Shown: one piece after another, positions 44,401 to 57,203 of the stretch
Layout of the letters: each line of letters begins with the position of its first letter
Numbering within the stretch: the first letter of the stretch is position 1
DNA from: Gigantopelta aegis
Taxonomy: Eukaryota; Mollusca; Gastropoda; Neomphalida; Peltospiridae
Assembly (NCBI RefSeq): GCF_016097555.1
Contig: NC_054712.1
Location: 52,611,876 to 52,675,875 of the forward strand
Reading direction: 5' to 3'
DNA length: 64,000 bases
Made by a program: the position numbers and the translations under genes
The notes under the pieces: generated by a model
Told to the model about the DNA's origin: nothing
Seen by the model: only the letters and a program-made list of their open reading frames with translations
Databases searched by the model: none

Positions 44401-47400
44401 GGCATCTGTAAAACAAACATCTCCTGTTAAATATCGAGTCAAATGAAATGAAAGACACAAATCATTTGAAATAATGAAAAAAATATGGCGCCAGTCGTTC
44501 TGTTCTGATATCCTCGAATGTGTCGACAAAGCCGAGATTTCCGTTTTGAAGTATAGAGCTGTCAGTGTGGACACATTTCATTTGCTATTACCATGACAAC
44601 CACAAATTGTACATACAAAAACTACTACAACAACAACTACTGGTCTTTATTGACTTCTACAGACACGACATATCATACACGCTACAGAGATCAATGATTC
44701 GACTCGTCTCACCTTACAGAGTGCGCTACCACTCATCCAAGTGCTGGTTGTTTCAACACATTTATCTACTTCAGGATTCCACTTATCCAATTAGGGCCTA
44801 ATTTTTCACATTAGCCTAAACTCTAGCTCAGTTGGTAGAACACTCGCCTGAGGTGCTTGCGCCGTAGGTTCGAACCACAGCAGTGCAAGCACTTCTCTGA
44901 TTGGGTATCCTCTGTCCCACCCAACGCCTCGTGACTGACATACCAAAGGCTGTTGTAAGTGTATATAAAAGATATCGTACTGCACATGGACGAATGTCAT
45001 GAATTGCCTAATGTTTGAGGTGCACTAGCCGATCATTAATAAATGTGCTCTAGTGGTGTCGATAAACGTAATTCGCATTCATCTAATATACTCAACAAAA
45101 TTAATGAAGGGCCACTAGATATCTTCAGGATTTTTCTTTACAGTACAAAATAAATTTATGCGTTCATTGTTAACATTGGTAAAAAATGTACTATGTACTC
45201 AAACAAGATTTAAAACCACCTGTTATCAAAACTTGCTCATATAATTATGATACTAACAGAAACTGACCATCAAGGTCTACTGGCCCTCAGTTAAAACTGA
45301 GTTGGGTGTACAATTACCTCATCTTTACCAGGGTTGAAGCTGGACTCGTTCAGGCAGTCGATCTGCTGAATAATGCTGTGAAACACACTGAACATGCTGC
45401 ACGAGAACGGCGTCATGCCGCAGAACCGCACCAGCGCCGCCGCTTCCGGAAGCAGACGAGGGCACTCGGCCGCCATCTTGGCTATGACGCTGGACCTTCC
45501 ACTTCCGGGCGGGCCGTGTAGCACCATGGGATTCTGGGCGCTGTTCTGGAGGTAGGTTCGCAGCTTGGCTATCACAGATGAGTTCACTTCGTTTGAGAAT
45601 GTTTGGCACAGACGAGATTGATGCATCAGTTCTTCGCAAAGCCGACGATTAATACCTTGAGTAAGAAAAAACAACAACAAAAGCAGCTGTTACAGAGGTG
45701 GGCAGTTCAAGTTCTTTTTTTGCTTTAAGTTTTTACAACTTATCAGCATAATACAATGTACAACAAAATAATACATATATATATATATATATATAGGATA
45801 TGTACAGGATTATGGTGGAGAGTGCTTTAGTAAATAATAATAATAATAATAAATAAATAAATTAAGGTTCTATTGACATATTATTTAATACATATAAGTC
45901 ATTATTAAGTATACTGAGAGATACATGTATTATTGGTTTAATATACATGTAATCGAAAGGTACTATACTGAATAAATAGAAGTACTGTTAATATTAACGG
46001 CATCTGCTCTAAATAAATATTTTCCGAGTGCTTTAGCATTGTCAGACGCTAATTGCTGGGTAAGTTTGAAAACGCTTGGACGTCTATGGTAAAATGTTTT
46101 AATAACTTTCATTATTAAGTTATTATAATTATCGTGGGCACTGGGGGATAAAATGATACTCGTCTTCTATTTCATTTTTGACACATAGTGTACATTTTCT
46201 CTGTGATCTTTCAATATTTCTATACCTGATTTTAGTTATTGGACAGACACACAGACATACGAACTGACATGACTGTAACACCACTTTATAAAGACAGTCA
46301 CTGATACATTAACAGGACTAGACTATAGGAACTAAAATATGGCACGCTGTTATTATTATTTTTAAAATATGGCCTGCTGGAAATAAGACAGCACGGGGTG
46401 AAGGAAGTAAAGTTTGTTTTATTTAACGACGCCTCTATAGCACATTGATGTTTATCTTATCATCGGCTACTGGACGTGAAACATATGGTCATTTTGACAT
46501 ATTTCTTTAGAGGAAACCCGCTGCCGCCACATAGGTTACTCTTTCCGATAAGCAAATGGTCTTTTATATACACTTTCCCAGACAGGACAGCACATACCAC
46601 GGCCTTTGATGAACCAGTTGTAGACCACTGGTTGGAACAGAAAATAGCCCAAACTGCAAATGTGTCTACTGAGAAGGATCGATCCGATGACCGACCGCTT
46701 CACAGGCGGACACGCTACAGCTTGGGCTACATCCCGCTCCCGGGGTGAAGGAAGCGTTTGTGATAGCGTGTGGGAAAATTAGGACCTCTGAGATATATTT
46801 TAGAGAATTACAGAATTAAAATATTACAGAATCTCAAGCTAAATAGCAGAAGAGATAATCGTTCATACATCTGTCTCTTGACAAATTACCTGCAATTTGT
46901 TATGGTTTTAGCAGGTGAATTTCTATTTGACATGCTAGGTCTGAAAAACTAACTGCTTTCCGCTTTTCGCAGGCCGCTATTTACAGCCACGATTAAGAAA
47001 GGAAAATTGTTATTGTATGTATTTATTGATAAAGGTAGTACTAAACCAAATAACTTCCGGCTGCGTCAAAGTTCGAGGTGCACCGAACTTTTGATAGAGA
47101 AGTGAACACCACAAGTGCTGTGATTGGTTGTAAAAAAAAAAAGTTTCATCTGAGCAAAAAATGTATGCAAGTTTATTTCATCTAGTACCACTGTGTCAAG
47201 TAGCCTTGTGCTTGAAACATGTATGGGGTACCTGTAAAAAAAAAGTACCCGAATTTGGTGCGGAACTAGGGTATCTCAGAAATGAGCAGCTTGACCCCCA
47301 TTTTTTTTTCTGATTCACTTTAAGGGTCAGGGGTGGTAGTATTTATATCCGTGGCGTTTATGTCGATTGATACGCTGCAGGTAGGAGTTTTAGCCACATA

Positions 47401-47638
47401 TGTTACTGTCGTCTGTGGGATTTGATTTGGTAGTATACACCCTAAACAGCTCGACAGACAGATACTCCGGTAGACACAGACAGACGAGTCCGATATCCGA
47501 GTTAGTTTGAGAGAAATCGGTCTAGCTTTTAAAGCCCGCCTTAGTGCTGACAATTTAACGAAAATACCAAAGGTTTTATTTCGTTTTAACCTATTTTCGA
47601 GCTTAAAATGCAATTAAGGCTCAAGCACGCTGTCCTGG

Positions 47639-47672
<34 letters not shown>

Positions 47673-48420
47673 ACACACACAGACACACACACTGAGCTTT
47701 GTGGGCTGCCTATCCTGGCCAGTGGGTTAGTGTGAGAGGAGATCGAAGTCGGTGTGGTGTCCGTACATCTACCCGCTGAGTCGTCAAACTCACTTCGGGT
47801 GGAGGCCGGTACCCAGATTCGAACCCAGTACCTATATATATTAGTTCGATGGTTTAGCCGCTACACCACCAAGGCTGGTTGCCATCAAGGCCATTACAGC
47901 CACTTATAACGCAGTGTTCTCTTTAATGTCTACCTGCTTTGCGAGCAGCGCTTCCCTTCATTATAGACTGGGTTTTATTGATTTTTCGGGGGGTTTTTTA
48001 CATTATATATTGACTAGCGTACAGTTGTTCACTAAACCAATCTATTAGCACTAACCGTATTAATGTAAACTGCAACAATGCGTACGGATCAGGTTATTTT
48101 CGCGTAAAATGTATTGTAACAAATACGAGCCGATCGTTAATAACGATCTATCAGCGTAAAATGTTTTGGTTTTTTTATGACTTTTATTAAAAAAAACTAA
48201 AAAATGCGAACATTAATCGTCATAACGTATAGCCTATTTGCAGTTGATCGTTCTATAAAACGCCATTATTGTAAAAATATTTAGCGGTATATTAGATAAG
48301 CCATTTCCGACGAAATTGCTTAAACCCGCTATCTCGCCTTGTTAGAATGTAACATTTAATTACAAGTAGAATAAATGTTGTAGTTGCAAGTCTGGGACGA
48401 ATCCAGGATTTTGTAAATGT

Positions 48421-48451
<31 letters not shown>

Positions 48452-51400
48452 GGGTGTCACAAAATTATAAAAATGACAATTTGAGTTTGTCAAAAAGGCG
48501 GATCTGGGGTTCGGGGGATATGCTCTCCGGAACGTTTTGAAATAGAGATGCTCAGAGGCGTTTTTTTTGTTTTGGGGGGGGGGGGGGGGTGTGTAATTTA
48601 GTGTATTAAACTGTGGATGAAGAATAAAAAAAAACCCAAAACACCCCAAAACAACAACAAAAAAACAAGTCATTAAAAAGGCACTTCAAATAGGAGAGTG
48701 GTCACGTGACGCCTGTAGGCATAGCCATCCCCCCTGGATGCGCAAATGCAAGCGTGAATCTTCGCTCTTTTTCTTCTTTTTTTTATTCGATTCGGACCCA
48801 GTACCTACCAGCATCAAACTTTATGAAAGACAGCAGGTTAGCTACGGCCAGAGAATACCTGTTCCGTGTTCAGCAATGTTCAGCGAGCAACGCTAACGTT
48901 CGCGTTCACTATGTGATTGTCTCTGGTGTGGTCATTGACATTTGATTTAACGCAAAGCGAATAAACCAGTCTTGCGAACGTTTTTCTGCTCAATCGGGCT
49001 GAACTGGCCACAGACCACAATTATTTACGCTATATGTTTCTATATAGCGTTAGTGACTATATCACTTTTATTAATATCAATAGGCCTATTGATTTTTTAT
49101 GCACCTTTGCCTGTCTGGGGGAAACATACCCTGAAAAGGACAACCCCTGTTGTCCAGCTGTTTCTTCCAGGATATTTGTTTAATCAAACACACCCACTAA
49201 ACCTGACTGGAGGATATTTATTTTACACAAAAAGCATTACTTTTGCATGGATCGGAATTACCCACAAAAAGGTCTTCAATGTTAACAAGTTACACATGTT
49301 TGCAAACTTCAGTCCAATAGTTGCCACTTCAAAGCTGTCTGTCATTAACTAACCACACTCAAACAGAAGACTACTTGTGCTGATATATTTTCGGATTTTT
49401 GTCAACCAAATGGGAAGATAACTGTGATCGGAGGCCAATTTACGGTTATATGGCGTCAGACATATGGTTAAGGACCACACAGATTTTGAGAGGAAACCCG
49501 ATGTCGCCACTACATGGGCTACTCTTCCGATTAGCAGCAAGGGATCTTTTATTTGCACTTCCCACAGGCAGGATAGCACAAACCATGGCCTTTGTTGAAC
49601 CAGTTATGGATCACTGGTCGGTGCAAGTGGTTTACACCTACCCATTGAGCCTTGCGGAGCACTCACTCAGGGTTTGGAGTCGGTATCTGGATTAAAAATC
49701 CCATGCCTCGACTGGGATCCGAACCCAGTACCTACCAGCCTGTAGACCGATGACCTGCCACGACGCCACCGAGGCCGGTTTACATTAAACCAAATGATTA
49801 CAATCAAACAGTTATTGCGAACGTTATTGTTTGTTCGCTGTTGCTGAATAAATAACTAAGATAGAATCTGAGCTGTATATTAGATCGTATCATCGCCACT
49901 AACGCCTTTATGTCCTGGACAGGAGATCAGAACTCGTGCCCAGGACAGACGTGCCTAAACCTCGAATAGTGTATTATAGGAACGTCAAAAGAGTTTCCTT
50001 CCTTCCTTCCTTCCTTCCTTCCTTCACTAACGCCTGTTTCGATTGGTCAGTACTTACCTGTATAATTATTATACGGAGACCTGTCCTCGGTGTCCACGTG
50101 ATCGCCAATGACCTTGAGAACGGCGGCTTCCACTTCTGTGGTAAATCGCTTCAAATACTCGCGGTCCTCGAACGTCTCTCCAAGGTCATTGTCCAACGAC
50201 TTCCACTTGACGCTGTGCCGGATGACGTTGGCTCCGGGAATAATGGACTCGACGAGTTCCTTCAGCTGGTGAATCTTCGCCTGCGAGTGCTTGTCGATCA
50301 CGCCGTCGTTCATGTTAAAGTAGTTGGGCGCCAAGTGATCCTGAAGCCTGACGAAGTTCCTGTTGATCATGACGACGTGTCCCGGCTGAATTCCGCTCAA
50401 CGTCAGCGCCGACGTCAGTTCATCCTCTTGTGCTAAAAACATGTTGTTGTTTTTTTATATCTAAATACAGTATAACAATAATGCAATATAACAAGCACAT
50501 TAAAAAAAAAATCCCATGTATAATAATAATAATAAAATACTACATACGTACGTACGCACGCACGCACGCACGCACGCACGCACACACACAAGTTTGCTTT
50601 GTTTAACGACACCACTAGTTCACATTGATTTATTAATAATCGGCTATTGGATATCAAACATTTGATAACTGTTTCTTAGAAGACACACACGTACATATGT
50701 ACGGACGGACGGACGCATACACATTCATACATACACGCATACATACACACACACACACACATACACACACACACACACATACATACATACATACATACAT
50801 ACATACACCATACATACATACATACATACATACAGTGTTTCTTGCATGCATGAAATAAAATAACCTTGAAAAACATTTCTAGATGTAGTACAGTACCAGA
50901 AACAAAAATACAATTTTTCAATATCCATTTTTGAAAATAACCACACATCCCACATAAATCACCAGAAGGTCACAACCTCCATCTCTACCCACCCCACGCC
51001 CACCCCACGCCCATCCAACGTCCACCCACGTGATATTTTCTAGAATAGTTCACGGTACTACCTGACGTCAATCAATCATTGTATACGAGTGTAATAAACA
51101 TTTGTTCTATTCTGAAGGTGTTCATTATCAATACGCACACGTCACATGCTCCATTCTAAGCAAAATAAACCTCACCGAATTTGCTGCTGATCTAGATGTT
51201 TATAAAACGCACTGTTAACCGTTGTAGCGAACAAATACTTCGACGTCAGACCATGATGGATAAATAAATATTTATCCTTCCACTCTGAGTATCGAATTTT
51301 GCTTCTGTTTTATATTCAAGAATTATTTGATGACTATTAAACAGTGCAAGGCATCTGGGATAACGCCAGTCAGCCTCTTGTCGCTAACGTTCGCTAGAAT

Positions 51401-51582
51401 GTTTTTCATGCTACACAGTTACATACTGAATGGCCGTGTCGGGAACCAGTCAAAATAGTTTGCAAACGTTGGCGCTGATGTAGCCTAACGTCTTCAAGAA
51501 TACCGCCAGGCCATTCTGTGGACAGTGGCGTACTGTATTTTTTTTACTGTATTAAATTTTATAAAATCATACGTACATACAT

Positions 51583-51641
<59 letters not shown>

Positions 51642-54600
51642 CACACACACATACACACACATACATAAATACAATAGCTCAAAAGGTATCGTGGCAAGTC
51701 TGCAAGTTGCGGGCGATTCGCTGCCATAGGTTCGAGTCCCAGCAACGGCATGGAACAATTTGTGAGGCCAGAAAGGATTTAATTATCCCCTGCGCCAGTG
51801 CGTTAATATCTATGTATATAACAGTCAACCTCGACATACATAGTACAATATATAGATATTCATACATCAATACATACATACATACATACATACATACATA
51901 CATCAATACATCAATACATACATACATAGTGTGGGTTGGCCATCTAATAGTGGGTTGCCCCCCACCCACCCCCCACCCACCCCAATAGTGGGCTGTCCTG
52001 TCTCCCAATTTAAAATCCTGGCTACGCCAGTCTGTGGATGACGTACAATTTTATCCATTGCCAATAAAGACAATGTATTTTGTTGGATTCCCAACCATAC
52101 TGGGGTGATGAATAGGCAGATGTAGCTGCCAAGTCTGCATTAATTTTGCATCATGTCAGGGTTGGTGTGCCTTACACTGACCTTAGACCGTATAAACGTG
52201 ATATTAACCAATATATATTTTCAACTTTGTACGGTGCGGTTGCGAACAAGCTGCATTCTGTCATTCCAGTCCTGGAAAGTGGCAGTCTTCTTATAAGCAG
52301 TACAGGAAGAGTGAAATGGTCTTGTGTCGTGCTCGCATCGGTCGCACATACACAACACATTTATTTATGCTGAAGAAGAATCGGCGTGGGCACTGCTAAT
52401 GCACACTGGTGGTTCGTTTAATTAGTTTAATTTGTATTTCAACAGTTGGTAAAGAAACTGAGGTAAAGTGCTGGCTCCTCGAAACCTATATGAATCCAAC
52501 ACTGGGCTAAAAGTATTACAATAGAGTCTCTAATCCTAATTCCAAAACCGGCCTCGGTGGCGTCGTGGTTAGGCCATCAGTCTACAGACTGGTAGGTACT
52601 GGGTTCAGATCCCAGTCGAAGCATGGGATTTTTAATCGAGATACCAACTCCAAACCCTGAGTGAGTGCTCCGCAAGGCTCAATGGGTAGGTGTAAACCAC
52701 TTGCATCGACCAGTGATCCATAACTGGTTCAACAAAGGCCATGGTTTGTGCTATCCTGCCGGTGGGGAGCGCAAATAAAAGATCCCTTACTGCTAATCGG
52801 AAAGAGTAGCCCATGTAGTGGCGACAGCAGGTTTCCTCTCAAAATCTGTGTGGTCCTTAACCATATGTCTGACGCCATATAACCGTAAATAAAATGTGTT
52901 GAGTGCGTCGTTTAATAAAACATTTCTTTCTTTCTTTCTTTCTTTCCTAATTCCAAAAGTCTGTAGCTTTTCTGTTCAACTGATGTTACATTTTTAACTG
53001 TTACAAGCACCAAGACGATCAGAAACACATTGAATTTGCGGGAATTAACCATTTAGGCAAGAACTTGTTAGTAATGAGTAATTTAACGGCCACAAAAGGC
53101 TGCAATAGCAGAACACTGCCTAATAACTGGGATAAATGTCTTTATTAACATTTCAGGGGGCGGGACTTAGCTCAGTCGGTTGAGTGCTCGCTTGAGGTGC
53201 TTGCGTCGCAGGATCGAACCACCTCGGTAGATCCATTCAGCTGATTGTTGTTTTTCTCTCGTTCCAACCAGTGCACCACAACTGGACAAAGACCGTGGTA
53301 TGTGCTTTCCTGTCTGTGGGAAAGTGCATATAAAAAATCCCTTGCTGCATAAGAAAAAATGTAGCGGGTTTCCTCTAATGACTACAAGTTAGAATTAATA
53401 AATGTTTAACATCCATTAGCTGACGATTAACCAGTAGTGTCGTTACACAAAACAAAACTTTTATTAACATTTCTTACCAGATAGCAGATATTTCTCAGCC
53501 TGGCATTCAGTCATGTTTTGCTGAAACAATGCAATGAGCCGGTCTATTCTATTGCACTGACTGTTCAATTTTGTCTTATCACACTCGCTGCACACGCACA
53601 GCGTGTAAACGTCTGAATTACTCTTGGTATAACAAGATTCAAGAAGGAAACGTTCGTCACTGTTGGGTTGTAGCCTGGTACGAATGTCTTCAAAATCCGA
53701 AGAGTTAATTTGGCGCGGAACTGAATACTCTAGTTTATTGTTGAGGAAAATCTGAAAAAGAGGAAAGAGATGTTTGTTTAAAAGTATTTCATCACCGTAA
53801 TCGCTAGTAGGTGTTTAAAATATTATGCTTTAATATAAAGTGTGAAAGGGAAACAAAATTGTTGTTGCAACTATTTTGATTTTGCACATTGGCACCGCAC
53901 CTCGGCCATATTTTGCTGTCTGTCCAGGACAATGGGTTAGTTGTTACTTATTACCCTTTAGTGAGAGAAAGGGCAGTGTAGTTATCTTACATCTACCCAA
54001 TGTATACATACAAAGCTTGCCATCAATATTGTATTGTATTGTGCATTGCATTGCATTGTATTGTATTGTGTTGTATTGTATTGTATTGTGTTGTATTGTA
54101 TTATAATTTATTGTACTGATTTATTGTACTGTATTGTATTATCCAATACCCGATGATTAATGAAGCAATGTGCTCTAGTGGTGTGCAATGTGCTCTAGTG
54201 GTGTCGTTAAACAAAACAAACTTTTTTTTGTATTGTATTGTGTCGTTAAAAGTCAATCTCAGTTAGAGCCAGCACTGACCAGGATGTGAACCCAGTAGCT
54301 ACCAGTCTTTAAGTCTTCGGGAGTGACTAGATAGAGATTCATGGAATCAGCCACTGTTTTGTCAAATGCCCATTAGGCTCTGCATTGTGCAGAGATACGA
54401 TCTACTACACGACCGAGGCCGGTCCGGTGGGTCTGAGAAGAGCTGGATCGATCGTACCTCATGCGGAAGGTCATATAGTTACATCCACTCCTGTTGATAA
54501 TGGCGTACATTGATTGTCTCATCGTCGAGGTACTAATGGTCTGAGAGAGAGAGAGAGAGAGGGAGCCAGCGAACAGACATCAGAAGCTTCTTGAAAAACA

Positions 54601-55300
54601 AACACACCTAGGGAAAATCAAACGCCAGGCTCGAGGTGAATCGAATATCAAGTGCGCGAGGTCGTAAACAGCGGGCGCTAATTAGCGTCGCCGTCAAATA
54701 TTGAAATTGCAGGTGGACAATTATTGCACTTCGTCAACTCGGAACATGTACCGTACAGCGGGCGCAAATTAGCGTCGCCGTTAAATACTGAAATTGCATG
54801 TGGACAATTATTGCACATCGTCAACTCGGAAGATATACCGTACTCGGTGGTGTAGTGGTTAAACCATCGGATTTAAGGCTGGTGAGTACTGGGTTCATAT
54901 CTCAGTACCGGCTCCCTCTCAGAGGGAGTTAGTTTAACGACCCAGTGGGGAGACGTACGGCCACTAACCGTCTGTCTTAGACAGGCAGTCCAGATAACTG
55001 TGCCCAGGACAACGTGCTTGAACTTTAATTGGCTATAAGCAGGAAAATAAGTAAAAAGAAATAAACAAAACTGGAGTGGGTGTAGCTCAGTGTTATTGTG
55101 TTAATGGGCATCCATTACAGATTTTATGAAAACCAGGCTTGCTATATCAAATTATAGAGTCGTACCTAGCCAACATCATTTGAGTAGGGTCATTCCATAC
55201 AACCAGCCAGAGCATAGTACTATAATGTATTCTGCAGTTAAACTAAAAAGGGCATTTTAAATGTAGTTTGCTACCTTATAATTACAAAAACAAAAAAAAT

Positions 55301-55341
<41 letters not shown>

Positions 55342-56160
55342 AAAAGAAGAAAAAAAGAAATAATAAATAAATAAATAAATAAATAAATAAAAAAAAATAA
55401 AATCCACAAAACCCCCAGAACAAAAACAAATAACAACAATAAAAAAAAACTTAACAATATTGAAAATTCTATCGCTGCATAACAAATACCAGAACGAGAA
55501 CAAGTGATGACGTCAGAATACAATCTTGAAGCAGTTGTTGAGATAACTCTCTTCTTATTTCTTTCACATGACAACACGTTGGCCAGTTACTGTCGACAAG
55601 TTCCAAACAATATTTTCTCTCAGCACAAAACCGTTTCAATGATGGGAATATTTTCGTTTCTAAGATTGTCCTTTCACTGATGCTATCTGAAAATATAAAA
55701 CATTTTTCATGCGATGGGCTAGTTCTGGGCGAGTAGACAATTTCGCCAAATTATCTGATAAATTTTCAAAAGTTTTTTTTTTTTTACAAAATATTAATTA
55801 TTATAACAAATTATTTCCACGAATTAAAATAAAATTCGCCAATTGTTTTTAGAAATTCGCTGTTGTCGAATTTAGCGAGTGCCAGAGTTAGCCCTAGAAA
55901 TGATATGCAAGATGCTAGGCCCTACTTGCGAAAGAAAACCCCAGATGATTGTTAAAACATCGAGAAAAATTATACCTCTATAGAAACTAGTAAAAGTGAT
56001 GAAACAGTAATTTTGAAAGGTGTGAGGGTCGAAAGTAACTGGTAAGATCTAAGACACTGGTGTCGGAAGATACCATCAATTGCAGGAAGCCGTTCTATTA
56101 ATTCTCTCGTTCTAGCCAGAGCTACATAACTGGTGTAACAAAGGCAGGGTCGTAGCTAGC

Positions 56161-56208
<48 letters not shown>

Positions 56209-57127
56209 AGACTATTAACTACTCAGTCCCCCTCCCCCCCGAACAAAAAATCCTAGCTACGGCCCTAGAAGACCGTGGTATGTACTATCCTATCTGTGGA
56301 ATAGTGCATATAAAAGATCCCTTGCTGCTAATCGAAAAGACTAGCCCATGAAGTAGCGACAGTGGATTTCCTCCCTCAATATTTGTGTGGTCCTTATAAC
56401 CATATATCCGACGCCATATAACCGTAAATAAAATGTGTTGAGTGCGTCGTTAAATAAAACATTACTTTCTTACTTTCCTTCTATTATTTCGCCTTTCTAT
56501 CCTAATGACCCGTAAAGTATTTCGGCCAATCACAGCATTCGATTCCCTTAAACCGGACATGTTTGCATGGGCGATAAGTGCTGTTCGGATCCTGCACAGA
56601 ACCCGCGAATTTCTTGCCTGGACTGTAAAAATTGTAACATCCCAAAATAGGGACTGACCTCTGTGATTAATCCGCCGAGAGAATAAAAATTTAAAGTATG
56701 TTTCGTCCCAGTTGTGAAAATTGAAAAAAATGAAAGACTGGTTAACTTCAAGAATTATAAAATGGCGCCCAATTTCCGGCATATTAATTTAAAACGATTC
56801 AACATCGCTAATTTCCGTAAGTTTTTATCGGGACGAAATCGTCCGCAGTTCCTGAACTACAATGTACGCAAACTACTTTGCACTTTGTTTTGTTTTGTTT
56901 TTTTAAATAAATCTTTGCAAATTTCCTTTTTCAATTTCAGTACAAGCAAAACAAAATAAATAATAATAATTAGTTAAATAATTCACTATTATATATTATG
57001 TGCATGTACTTGTGATTGCTTATCCTTTTTTAATCAGTGATACCTTTTTATGTAACTTGTGTTGAGTTAAATAATCAATAGTAGACCTATATATTATGTA
57101 TGTGTGCTTATATCGAGTAATCCATAC

Positions 57128-57203
<76 letters not shown>

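Noticed and set aside
44816-44895. Possible tRNA gene (TAGCTCAGTTGG and GGTTCGAACC boxes)
   Set aside because: No matching acceptor stem; it is followed by a SINE body and tail. It is a SINE head.
48972-49352. 126-codon hydrophobic frame
   Set aside because: Begins inside a dispersed repeat. Hydrophobicity follows AT-richness. No homology recognised.
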